DNA from: Fimiplasma intestinipullorum
GTDB taxonomy: Bacteria > Bacillota_I > Bacilli_A > Erysipelotrichales > Coprobacillaceae
Direction: 5' to 3'
Assembly: GCA_018715065.1 (NCBI GenBank)
Contig: DVMJ01000104.1
Span: forward strand, 1 to 19,607
DNA length: 19,607 nucleotides
Made by a program: the position numbers and the translations under genes. Below, in pieces: positions 12,864 through 18,960 of this stretch; the stretch's first letter is position 1, and every line of letters starts with the position of its first letter. Below the pieces are notes generated by a model. The model was not told the origin of the DNA. It did not search any database and saw only the letters and a program-made list of their open reading frames with translations.

Positions 12864-13534
12864 GCTCTCCACTCTCCTTTGATCCACTTTTCCAGAGCGA
12901 TCCTATCCTGATTGATATCCTTTAAATAGAAACGGCTCAATGAACGCACCATCTGTTCGTCCTGACTGCTGTCTGTATCATAAATGCCGACGACAGGAAA
13001 ACCAGCCTGACTGGCCGTTTGAACAGCATACAGCGCATCTTCAAACACCAGGATCTCTGAAGGCACCGCCTGCAGGATCTGACTAGCTTCAAGATAGATA
13101 CGGGGCTGTGACTTCCCTGCGCCGACTTCTGAGCAAGTTAAGATCCGTAAAAACGCCTCCCGATAACCCAAGCGCAGCAACGCTTTTTCGATATGCTCAT
13201 GATGACCCGAAGAAGCAATCACCATAGGAATCTGTTGCTGAATCAAAAAATCAAGCAAAGATTGCATGCCGGGCTTAAAATCCACTTCCTCTGCATAAAA
13301 ATCCGCAATCATATGTAAGATTTCCTGAATGATCTCAGCTGGATCCTGAGACAAATGATAACGTTCCCGCATATAAGCAGCGCCTTCTTCAAAGCTCAGG
13401 GTAAACAGTTTTTCATTCAAGCCAGGTTCAGCATCCAGACCCAGACGACGCAAGTAGCGTGAACCTAGATCATGCCATGTCGGCATCGAATCAAGCAGTG
13501 TTCCATCCACATCAAAGATGGCTCCCTTAATCAT
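12860..13534 (-). CDS. HAD superfamily hydrolase (subfamily IA) in the thiamine operon
   Basis: The 224-residue cytosolic phosphatase-fold protein resembles beta-phosphoglucomutase-like HADs. Motif I is FDVDGTLLDS with Asp8 and Asp10, motif II is the Ser of VIASSGHH, motif III is the Lys of GAGKSQPRIYL (the usual KPxPD reads KSQPR), and motif IV is the acidic pair in VFEDALYA. An alpha-helical cap lies between motifs I and II. The gene overlaps thiE by 8 nt (ATGATTAA) and thiD by 4 nt, so it is made in step with the thiamine enzymes. A role as thiamine monophosphate (or TPP, HMP-P) phosphatase is a reasonable inference from position; sequence alone does not fix the substrate. Confidence 0.88.
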   Translation of the reverse strand: MIKGAIFDVDGTLLDSMPTWHDLGSRYLRRLGLDAEPGLNEKLFTLSFEEGAAYMRERYHLSQDPAEIIQEILHMIADFYAEEVDFKPGMQSLLDFLIQQQIPMVIASSGHHEHIEKALLRLGYREAFLRILTCSEVGAGKSQPRIYLEASQILQAVPSEILVFEDALYAVQTASQAGFPVVGIYDTDSSQDEQMVRSLSRFYLKDINQDRIALEKWIKGEWRA

Positions 13535-14171
13535 CTCTCATCATCTCCTCTATTTTTATTTTCAGCTCAGCCGTTGCCCTGCATATATCATCCGCAGCAA
13601 ACACAGCTGAAATGACCGCCACACCAGCGAGTCCTTTTCCTTTCAATAATGAAACATTCGAGGTTTGGATCCCACCAATCGCAACAATTGGTAAAGGAAT
13701 TTGTTCAGTCATACAGGCAAGTTCCTGCCAATCTAAGGCACTGGCATCATCTTTAGAAGAGGTGCTGAAGACAGCACCTGCCCCCAGGTAATCCGCTCCT
13801 TTGCGCCAAGCCTCCTTGGCCTCGTTTAAATTGTGACAGGAAACGCCGATGATCGCCTGCGGCCCTAAAATAGCACGCGCCTCATCCAAATCCTGATCAT
13901 CCTGTCCCAGATGGACCCCGTCTGCGCCTGCCCGTTTCGCTATGTCGACCCGATCATTAATGATCAAAGGGACCTGATAGCGCGCACAGATTGGCTTGAG
14001 TGCCAGTGCCTCCTTTAGCATTTCTTCATCCGAAAGCGTCTTTTCACGCAGCTGCAGCATGGTAGCCCCGCCTGCCAGTGCAGCTTCGACAACGCTCTCA
14101 AGCGAGCGTCCTTTGAGCCAGCTGCGATCGGTAATCGCATATAGCTGTAACTGATCTTTAGCGAACTTCAT
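13527..14171 (-). CDS. thiE: Thiamine-phosphate synthase
   Basis: ThiE condenses HMP-PP with hydroxyethylthiazole phosphate to thiamine monophosphate. The 214-residue TIM-barrel protein shows LYAITDRSW at the start, MLQLREK, INDRVDIAKRAGADGVHLGQDD (pyrophosphate and metal binding), GVSCHNLNEA, YLGAGAVFSTSSKDDA, and the phosphate-binding VAIGGI. The ATG at 14171 lies inside the end of thiM (14-nt overlap), with GAGGAGG 6 nt before it; an earlier in-frame alternative start at 14186 lacks a matching site. Second gene of the operon. Confidence 0.96.
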   Translation of the reverse strand: MKFAKDQLQLYAITDRSWLKGRSLESVVEAALAGGATMLQLREKTLSDEEMLKEALALKPICARYQVPLIINDRVDIAKRAGADGVHLGQDDQDLDEARAILGPQAIIGVSCHNLNEAKEAWRKGADYLGAGAVFSTSSKDDASALDWQELACMTEQIPLPIVAIGGIQTSNVSLLKGKGLAGVAVISAVFAADDICRATAELKIKIEEMMRDD

Positions 14172-14970
14172 AACGCGCCTCCTCATTCAGTGTTTCGCTT
14201 TTCATCAAACTGATCGCATCAATCAAATGATGGCGATAACTAGAATTGCCTGTCTCTGGCCGATAGGCCTTCTCCCCTGCGACACCCATACATGTCACGG
14301 CCGCCAAAGCTGCCTCCAGCGGGGTGTGTGGATTGGCCGCCAAAAAGCCGCAAAGCAAAGCTGAAAGCTGGCATCCTGACCCAGAAATCTGTGCCATCTC
14401 CGGCCGTCCGTTCGTCACGATATAACATGTTTGCCCATCGCTGACAAGATCCAATGCGCCGGTTGCAATCACGATACTCCGAATCTGTTTAGCTAAAGAC
14501 TTAACCAATGCAATTGCCTCATCGAGATGCGAAGCAGTAACCTGATCAGTCACGGATACATCGACGCCATGTGCCTGACTGTGAACGTTAGCCAATGCCT
14601 TGATCTCAGACATATTTCCGCGCACAGCCGTAAAATGAAATGTCTCAAGCAGTTCGCAGGCGAACTGACGCCTCATTGTACTGACCCCGATCCCTACTGG
14701 GTCCAGTACCATCACATGCTGCAGCTGCTGCGCTTTTTTGGCTGCTAAACGCATGCTTTTCATCGTTTCTTGATGCAACGTCCCCAAATTGAGAGTCAAG
14801 CCCTGGCTGATTGCAGTAATTTCTTCCACTTCCAGCGGATCATCTGCCATGATCGGGCTTGCGCCACTCGCTAAGAGAATATTCGCAACATCATTGATCG
14901 TTACATAATTCGTCAGACAGTGAATCAGTGGCCGCTGTTTTCTCACCTGTTCCAGACAATCACCAATCAT
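14158..14970 (-). CDS. thiM: Hydroxyethylthiazole kinase
   Basis: ThiM phosphorylates the thiazole alcohol salvaged from thiamine breakdown. The 270-residue protein carries the family's NYVTINDVANILLASGASPIMADD block, VLDPVGIGVSTMR, VRGNMSEIKAL, ATGALDLVSDG, and the anion-hole SGSGCQLSALLCGFLA with the catalytic Cys. Several ATGs lie close together upstream; GGAGG is 7 nt before the ATG at 14970, and the product then has normal length. First gene of the operon thiM-thiE-HAD-thiD. Only about 55 bp separate the start from the preceding terminator, leaving no room for a TPP riboswitch; TATAAT at 14999-15004 (- strand) is the likely -10. Confidence 0.96.
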   Translation of the reverse strand: MIGDCLEQVRKQRPLIHCLTNYVTINDVANILLASGASPIMADDPLEVEEITAISQGLTLNLGTLHQETMKSMRLAAKKAQQLQHVMVLDPVGIGVSTMRRQFACELLETFHFTAVRGNMSEIKALANVHSQAHGVDVSVTDQVTASHLDEAIALVKSLAKQIRSIVIATGALDLVSDGQTCYIVTNGRPEMAQISGSGCQLSALLCGFLAANPHTPLEAALAAVTCMGVAGEKAYRPETGNSSYRHHLIDAISLMKSETLNEEARYEVR

Positions 14971-14998
14971 ATTCATTCCTCCATTTCCCATTAAGATG

Positions 14999-15004
14999 AT
15001 TATA
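14999..15004 (-). promoter_or_regulatory. -10 element of the thi operon
   Basis: TATAAT on the - strand, directly after the marR terminator. The 17-bp position upstream is the T run of that terminator, and TTGACT is only 11 bp away, so the -35 is poor. Confidence 0.45.
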
Positions 15005-15019
15005 CTATAGCTCAAAGTC

Positions 15020-15053
15020 AAAAAAAAGCATTCAAGTTTTATTTTGAATGCTT
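15020..15053 (-). terminator. Terminator of the marR gene, with its stop codon in the loop
   Basis: A 10-bp stem (15026-15035 with 15044-15053) encloses an 8-nt loop holding the TAA (15039-15041). The - strand T run is 15021-15027. Confidence 0.92.
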
Positions 15054-15524
15054 ATTCTCATACTGTTTTAGATAGATCAGCCGCTGTTTTTGCATATTCC
15101 GATAGATTACACTCAACCGATCGAGCACCCACTCATAATCGTCTCCTTCAAAAGGAGCCAAGATGATCCTTTCTAGTCGCTGATGGAACTGCTCGTGGAT
15201 GCTCAGCGCATCTCTGCCTTTTAATGTCAAGGCAAGCAAAACAATTCGCTTATCCGTCGGACTCTTATGCCTTTCCAAAAAACCTTTCTGAACGATACGA
15301 TTCACTGAAGTAGTCAGCGTCCCCACCGTGACCATCAAACGACGCGCAACATTCGTCATCGTTGCCTCCGGTTCAAGGTAGACCGCCTCAATCACGTGCA
15401 TCTCTGACATCGACAGTTCTTTATACTTGCTATTTTTTAAATACAGCTCCTGAATCTCCATCCCAAGAGAAAATAAATCACAGATCAGTCCCATGACTTT
15501 CGATCGTTGGTTTGGTTCAGCCAT
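15039..15524 (-). CDS. MarR family transcriptional regulator, FabT-like
   Basis: The 161-residue protein is a dimeric winged-helix DNA-binding regulator. The helix-turn-helix and wing span about 55-100 (MTNVARRLMVTVGTLTTSVNRIVQKGFLERHKSPTDKRIVLLALTLKG). The region before it (LYLKNSKYKELSMSEMHVIEAV) and the TVGTLTTSVN recognition helix resemble FabT, the MarR-type repressor of fatty acid synthesis in lactic acid bacteria. In those species fabT sits with the fab genes; here it follows an nfu gene by 12 nt and no fab gene is in view, so the FabT assignment is tentative. AAGGATG lies about 7 nt before the ATG. It ends in its own terminator, whose loop contains the stop. Confidence 0.87.
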   Translation of the reverse strand: MAEPNQRSKVMGLICDLFSLGMEIQELYLKNSKYKELSMSEMHVIEAVYLEPEATMTNVARRLMVTVGTLTTSVNRIVQKGFLERHKSPTDKRIVLLALTLKGRDALSIHEQFHQRLERIILAPFEGDDYEWVLDRLSVIYRNMQKQRLIYLKQYENKHSK

Positions 15525-15536
15525 ATCGCATCATCC

Positions 15537-15782
15537 TTAAATCGCCCGTACTTCAACAATACCAGGTACTTCTTCGATCAGCACCTGTTCAACGCCGTCT
15601 TTTAAGGTGGCATCAATTAATGAACATCCTGCGCAGGCTCCTAACATATGCACATAAACAATTCCGTCGCGTAAGCCCACATATTCGATATCTCCACCGT
15701 CATGCTGCAGATACTTACGCAGTTTTTCAATCGTATCAACAACCATTTTTTCTTTTTCACTCATGAATTCTCTGTCTTCCAT
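15537..15782 (-). CDS. NifU-like C-terminal domain protein (Nfu)
   Basis: The 81-residue protein is a stand-alone Nfu domain. The family signature is the CxxC at Cys50 and Cys53 in GACAGCSLIDATLKDGVE, preceded by LRKYLQHDGGDIEYVGL. Dimers hold one 4Fe-4S cluster between the two CxxC motifs and pass it to client proteins; candidate clients in this window are the radical SAM protein and the Fe-S aldo/keto reductase, though this is only inference. Several in-frame ATGs precede; AAAGGA is 7 nt before the ATG at 15782, which I use. It is the first gene of an apparent nfu-marR pair. Confidence 0.92.
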   Translation of the reverse strand: MEDREFMSEKEKMVVDTIEKLRKYLQHDGGDIEYVGLRDGIVYVHMLGACAGCSLIDATLKDGVEQVLIEEVPGIVEVRAI

Positions 15783-15862
15783 ATCCATTTCCTTTCTGTT
15801 CATCTATGCTACATTCGTTTCGTTTTATTTCACATCAGGACATGTATGCCCTTTTCTGAATC

Positions 15863-15891
15863 ATTATAGCATATTTTCAATGCATTTGCTA
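15863..15891 (-). promoter_or_regulatory. nfu-marR promoter
   Basis: TATAAT (15863-15868, - strand) with TGC in front is an extended -10, with a poor -35 TAGCAA at 17 bp. It diverges from the S1-pgi promoter, the two -10 elements being 34 bp apart. Confidence 0.65.
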
Positions 15892-15899
15892 AAAAAAAG

Positions 15900-15908
15900 T
15901 GTTATAAT
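15900..15908 (+). promoter_or_regulatory. Extended -10 promoter of the S1-domain gene and pgi
   Basis: TG-T-TATAAT (15900-15908) has no good -35 at 17 bp. The leader would be about 15 nt, with GGAGG (15919-15923) 7 nt before the TTG start. Confidence 0.62.
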
Positions 15909-15930
15909 ATGAGCAAATGGAGGTGTTGGC

Positions 15931-16323
15931 TTGAAAACAAAGATTGCAGTGGGTGATATCATTGAGGTTTCCATCACTGGCATTCAGCCCTATGGCGCTT
16001 TTGCGCTGCTTCCTAATGGAGACAGTGGGCTGATTCACATATCTGAGATTTCTGATAAATTCGTACGGAATATTGAAAGTTTTGTGCATTTAGGAGAAAA
16101 AATTAATGTAAAAGTGCTGGATTTTGATACACATACCCATCAGGCAAAGTTGAGTTTAAAGGCAATCGATACGCGCTTGAAACGGCGGGAGAAACGCACC
16201 ACTTACCGTCATCCCAGACGTCCGATCAAAGAAACACCGAAAGGGTTCGCACCTCTAAAAGAAATGCTGCCCGTTTGGATAGCAGAATCTACGATCATGC
16301 AGGAGGAGAAACAAAGTGATTAA
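15931..16323 (+). CDS. S1-domain RNA-binding protein (YugI/CvfD-like)
   Basis: The 130-residue protein has one S1 OB-fold RNA-binding domain at about 4-75 (VGDIIEVSITGIQPYGAFALLPNGDSGLIHISEISDKFVRNIESFVHLGEKINVKVLDFD...AKLSLKAID), followed by a basic, arginine-rich tail (RLKRREKRTTYRHPRRPIKETPKG) and a short acidic end. This matches the small S1 proteins of the YugI (general stress protein 13) and CvfD type, which act as post-transcriptional regulators or ribosome-associated factors. The start codon is TTG, with GGAGG 7 nt upstream; no ATG is usable. It overlaps pgi by 8 nt. In B. subtilis yugI also lies close to the glucose-6-phosphate isomerase gene, so the linkage is probably old. Confidence 0.9.
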   Translation: MKTKIAVGDIIEVSITGIQPYGAFALLPNGDSGLIHISEISDKFVRNIESFVHLGEKINVKVLDFDTHTHQAKLSLKAIDTRLKRREKRTTYRHPRRPIKETPKGFAPLKEMLPVWIAESTIMQEEKQSD

Positions 16324-17596
16324 AGTTAATTTATCAAATGCATTGCTTAAGGAAGATCTTTCAAACTATAAAGATCAGGTGGCTACACTTCACAACGTTT
16401 TAAAGGACAAGACTGGAGCCGGAAATGACTTTTTAGGATGGATGGATTGGCCTGTTGATTATGATAAAGAAGAATTAGAACGCATCATCTCTGTTGCCGC
16501 TAAGATCAGAGAAGAAGTGGATGTATTATTAGTATGCGGTATTGGTGGCTCTTATTTAGGTGCCAGAGCTGCAATCGAAGCCATCAACGGCTTATTCCCA
16601 ACCAATAAAGTTCAGATTATCTATGTAGGAAATACCTTCTCATCCAACTATATTTCACAGGTCATCGAATACATTAAAGATAAAGAATTCGCCATCAACT
16701 GTATTTCTAAATCAGGTACGACAACCGAGACGTCGATTGCCTTTAGAATTTTCAAAGAAATCGCAGAAGAACGTTACGGCAAAGAAAAAGCACGTGAAAG
16801 AATCATTGCGACAACTGACAAAGAGAAAGGCGCTTTAAAGACCCTTGCCACTAACATGGGATATGAGACTTTCGTTATCCCTGATGATATTGGAGGTCGT
16901 TATTCCGTTTTAACGGCTGTTGGTTTATTCCCAATCGCTGTTGCTGGTATTGATGTTCGTGCCATGCTGCAGGGTGCTGCAGATGCCAGAGCAAAATATG
17001 ATGATCCTGATCTGATGACCAATGAATGCTATCAGTATGCAACGGCACGTCATATCTTAGCTAAGCAAGGCTACAAGGCTGAAATGTTCGTCACTTACGA
17101 ATTACAATTAGCTATGGTCGCAGAATGGTGGAAACAGCTCTTTGGTGAATCTGAAGGAAAAGAAAACAAAGGAACTTTACCAACCAGCGGTACTTTCTCA
17201 ACCGATCTGCACTCTTTAGGTCAGTTCATTCAGGAAGGTTCAAAAGTTTTATACGAAACCGTATTACGTATCGAGAAACCACAAAGTGATCTGGAAATCC
17301 CTAGTGATCCAGACAACTTGGATAATTTAAATTATCTGGCAGGAAAGACAGTGGATTACGTCAACAAAAAAGCTTGTGAAGGAACCATCGATGCGCATAC
17401 AAATGTAGGCGGTGTACCAAATATCGTCATTGACCTCGAAAAAATGGATGCTTATGGCTTTGGTTATATGGTCTTCTTCTTTGAAAAAGCATGCGCCCTT
17501 TCTGTTTACATGTTAGGCGTTAACCCATTCAACCAGCCTGGTGTTGAAGTTTATAAAAAGAATATGTTTAAATTATTAGGTAAACCTGGTGCCTAA
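16316..17596 (+). CDS. pgi: Glucose-6-phosphate isomerase
   Basis: Pgi interconverts glucose-6-phosphate and fructose-6-phosphate in glycolysis. The 426-residue protein is the short Firmicutes form. Substrate- and catalysis-related motifs are in order: VCGIGGSYLGARAA, ISKSGTTTETSIAF, GGRYSVLTAVGLFP, LFGESEGKENKG with the catalytic Glu, STDLHSLGQ with the catalytic His, and VYKKNMF with the phosphate-binding Lys. The start is GTG at 16316, inside the end of the S1-domain gene, with AGGAGG 9 nt upstream, so it is probably translationally coupled. A bidirectional terminator follows the stop by 3 nt. Confidence 0.97.
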   Translation: MIKVNLSNALLKEDLSNYKDQVATLHNVLKDKTGAGNDFLGWMDWPVDYDKEELERIISVAAKIREEVDVLLVCGIGGSYLGARAAIEAINGLFPTNKVQIIYVGNTFSSNYISQVIEYIKDKEFAINCISKSGTTTETSIAFRIFKEIAEERYGKEKARERIIATTDKEKGALKTLATNMGYETFVIPDDIGGRYSVLTAVGLFPIAVAGIDVRAMLQGAADARAKYDDPDLMTNECYQYATARHILAKQGYKAEMFVTYELQLAMVAEWWKQLFGESEGKENKGTLPTSGTFSTDLHSLGQFIQEGSKVLYETVLRIEKPQSDLEIPSDPDNLDNLNYLAGKTVDYVNKKACEGTIDAHTNVGGVPNIVIDLEKMDAYGFGYMVFFFEKACALSVYMLGVNPFNQPGVEVYKKNMFKLLGKPGA

Positions 17597-17599
17597 GCC

Positions 17600-17627
17600 A
17601 AAAAGGAATCGATGACGATTCCTTTTT
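17600..17627. terminator. Bidirectional terminator shared by pgi and the first GNAT gene
   Basis: AAAAAGGAATCG (17600-17611) and CGATTCCTTTTT (17616-17627) enclose ATGA, with T on either side for each strand. It ends pgi on + and touches the TAA of the GNAT gene on - (17628-17630). Confidence 0.93.
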
Positions 17628-18095
17628 TTACAAGCGCTTTTGAACTAATGTCCCTTCATCTAAAACAGTCTCAACAATCGTAAAACCACTGTCAAGAAAT
17701 AAATGCAATGAGGGATTATCCGAAGCAAGCAAATCATAGACTACCCTCAGCCCTGCTTCTTTGGCTGCCTGACACAGCAAAGCTAAGCCTGCCCGTCCAT
17801 AACCACGATTGCGTTCACTGGCTTTAACAATGACATCCAGCATATATTTATCCATTTCCATATCATAATGCCAAGCGACCTCCCCCACCCAGCATTGCCG
17901 CTGTGGATCATACAAATAACGATAAAAATGATCCGGTTCATGCATCCAGCGCGCATACCAGTCCAACCAGCGATCCTTTCCAAAAGAGATACAGCCACCA
18001 TAAGCGTGATTGTAAGCCATCGTCTCTGGATCAGCCAGCAGTTCTTGCCTGAATGTCAGCTCAGCTAATTTTGGTTTATAGAGTACTAACCCCAT
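17628..18095 (-). CDS. GNAT family N-acetyltransferase
   Basis: The 155-residue protein has the GNAT fold. Acetyl-CoA-binding motif A is VIVKASERNRGYGRAGLALLCQAAKE, in which RGYGRAG matches the Q/RxxGxG/A pyrophosphate loop. The C-terminal DNPSLHLFLDSGFTIVETVL is the usual motif B region. The tryptophan-rich middle (DRWLDWYARWMHEPDHFYRYLYDP) is distinctive of a subgroup of Firmicutes GNATs without a known substrate. The frame opens at 18116, but GAGGTG is 7 nt before the ATG at 18095. Upstream lies an element shared with the next GNAT gene. Confidence 0.88.
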   Translation of the reverse strand: MGLVLYKPKLAELTFRQELLADPETMAYNHAYGGCISFGKDRWLDWYARWMHEPDHFYRYLYDPQRQCWVGEVAWHYDMEMDKYMLDVIVKASERNRGYGRAGLALLCQAAKEAGLRVVYDLLASDNPSLHLFLDSGFTIVETVLDEGTLVQKRL

Positions 18096-18116
18096 CTTTT
18101 CACACCTCTTCCCCAT

Positions 18117-18296
18117 CTTATAACAAGCAAGCGAACGATCAAGACAAAGAATCAGTCACAGCCAATCTCTATTTCAAAGCCCTCTTGCCACGTTTCTAAC
18201 CAGCCCATGCAAAAGCAATGCCTAGAAAAGAGTACAAGCGTTCGTTCTGCACGAGAACAGCACCGTATCAAGGCATATTTCTGCTTTCACAATAAT
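18117..18296. other. Intergenic region between the two GNAT genes
   Basis: It contains the promoter-like element TTGATCGTTCGCTTGC (18127-18142, - strand) for the first GNAT, with a plausible TAAGAT or TATAAG nearby. No clean terminator follows the second GNAT stop. AAAGCA and ATGCC close to the stop could pair at long range with GGCAT and TGCTTT farther downstream, but this is weak. No ORF is seen. Confidence 0.4.
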
Positions 18297-18776
18297 TCAC
18301 CATATTATCTGTCGGTAGTCTTTTATCATCGTTAAAAAAGCATACATACCACCATTAGAACGACGATTCGTGATTTCAGTTTCTTTAAATCCACATGAAC
18401 GATAGACCTTTATCGCTCTTTGATTAAAGCATGCTACATTCATGATGAGCCTGTCAAATGAATAATGCTGTTCTATAAACCGGATGATTTGCATGACATA
18501 CGTCTTCCCCTTGCCTCTGCCGCAAATATCCGGTCGCATTCCTAACCCAATCTCAATGGACGCTCCCTCCCGGATGACACAAAAAAATCCAATCAGTTCA
18601 TTGTTTTCTAATACCTCATAGTGATCATTTACATTTCTTCGATCTTCATCAATAAATTCCGCATAATCTTCTTCATCCGCCGTCATGTCATAAAAAGAAT
18701 AAATATCATCATATTTCCAATCATCAGCAATTTCCAGGGCATGTGCCTGGGTTAAAGTTCTGAATTCGAGCATCAT
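18297..18776 (-). CDS. GNAT family N-acetyltransferase
   Basis: The 159-residue protein has a second, unrelated-looking GNAT fold. Motif A is IEIGLGMRPDICGRGKGKTYVMQIIRFIEQH, where RGKGK is the acetyl-CoA loop. VACFNQRAIKVYRSCGFKETEITN is the motif B region with the conserved N..A..Y..GF pattern. The N-terminal DDIYSFYDMTADEEDYAEFIDE is typical of RimJ/RimL-like or aminoglycoside-type small acetyltransferases, but the substrate cannot be named. The ATG at 18776 follows AGGAGG by 8 nt. It has its own promoter at 18906-18933 and a leader of about 120 nt with two possible hairpins. Confidence 0.88.
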   Translation of the reverse strand: MMLEFRTLTQAHALEIADDWKYDDIYSFYDMTADEEDYAEFIDEDRRNVNDHYEVLENNELIGFFCVIREGASIEIGLGMRPDICGRGKGKTYVMQIIRFIEQHYSFDRLIMNVACFNQRAIKVYRSCGFKETEITNRRSNGGMYAFLTMIKDYRQIIW

Positions 18777-18785
18777 GTTCACCAC

Positions 18786-18900
18786 CTCCTATTTGTATTT
18801 TCACTCACGGTACGCACTTCAGATCAAATGAAGGCGTTTCATTTTGATTTTCTAAGAGCGAGCCTGCTCGTTTTAGCTAGGCAGCCATAACCCCCTCTTA
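18786..18900 (-). promoter_or_regulatory. Structured 5' leader of the second GNAT gene
   Basis: Read on the - strand, TAAGAG (18895-18900) pairs with CTCTTA (18853-18858) around an inner GCCT/AGGC helix (18879-18882 with 18862-18865). A second hairpin pairs 18838-18848 with 18823-18832 with one bulged base. It matches no riboswitch class that I recognise, and no T run marks an attenuator. Confidence 0.4.
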
Positions 18901-18905
18901 CCTTC

Positions 18906-18933
18906 ATTTTACACGTTGCAAGCAAACGGTCAA
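18906..18933 (-). promoter_or_regulatory. Promoter of the second GNAT gene
   Basis: On the - strand TTGACC (18928-18933), a 16-bp spacer and TAAAAT (18906-18911). The -35 and early spacer are nearly identical to the sequence upstream of the first GNAT gene. Confidence 0.68.
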
Positions 18934-18934
18934 G

Positions 18935-18958
18935 AAAAAAGACCGGCCAAAGCCGATC
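18935..18958 (-). terminator. Terminator of the Cof-type HAD gene
   Basis: GACCGGC (18941-18947) and GCCGATC (18952-18958) enclose CAAA with one wobble. On the - strand TTTTTT follows (18935-18940). The stop codon is 2 nt before the stem. Confidence 0.9.
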
Positions 18959-18960
18959 TA

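Noticed and set aside
18786..18900. Assignment of the second GNAT leader to a known riboswitch (fluoride, preQ1, guanidine, c-di-GMP, purine)
   Set aside because: None of the conserved core sequences of these classes is present.
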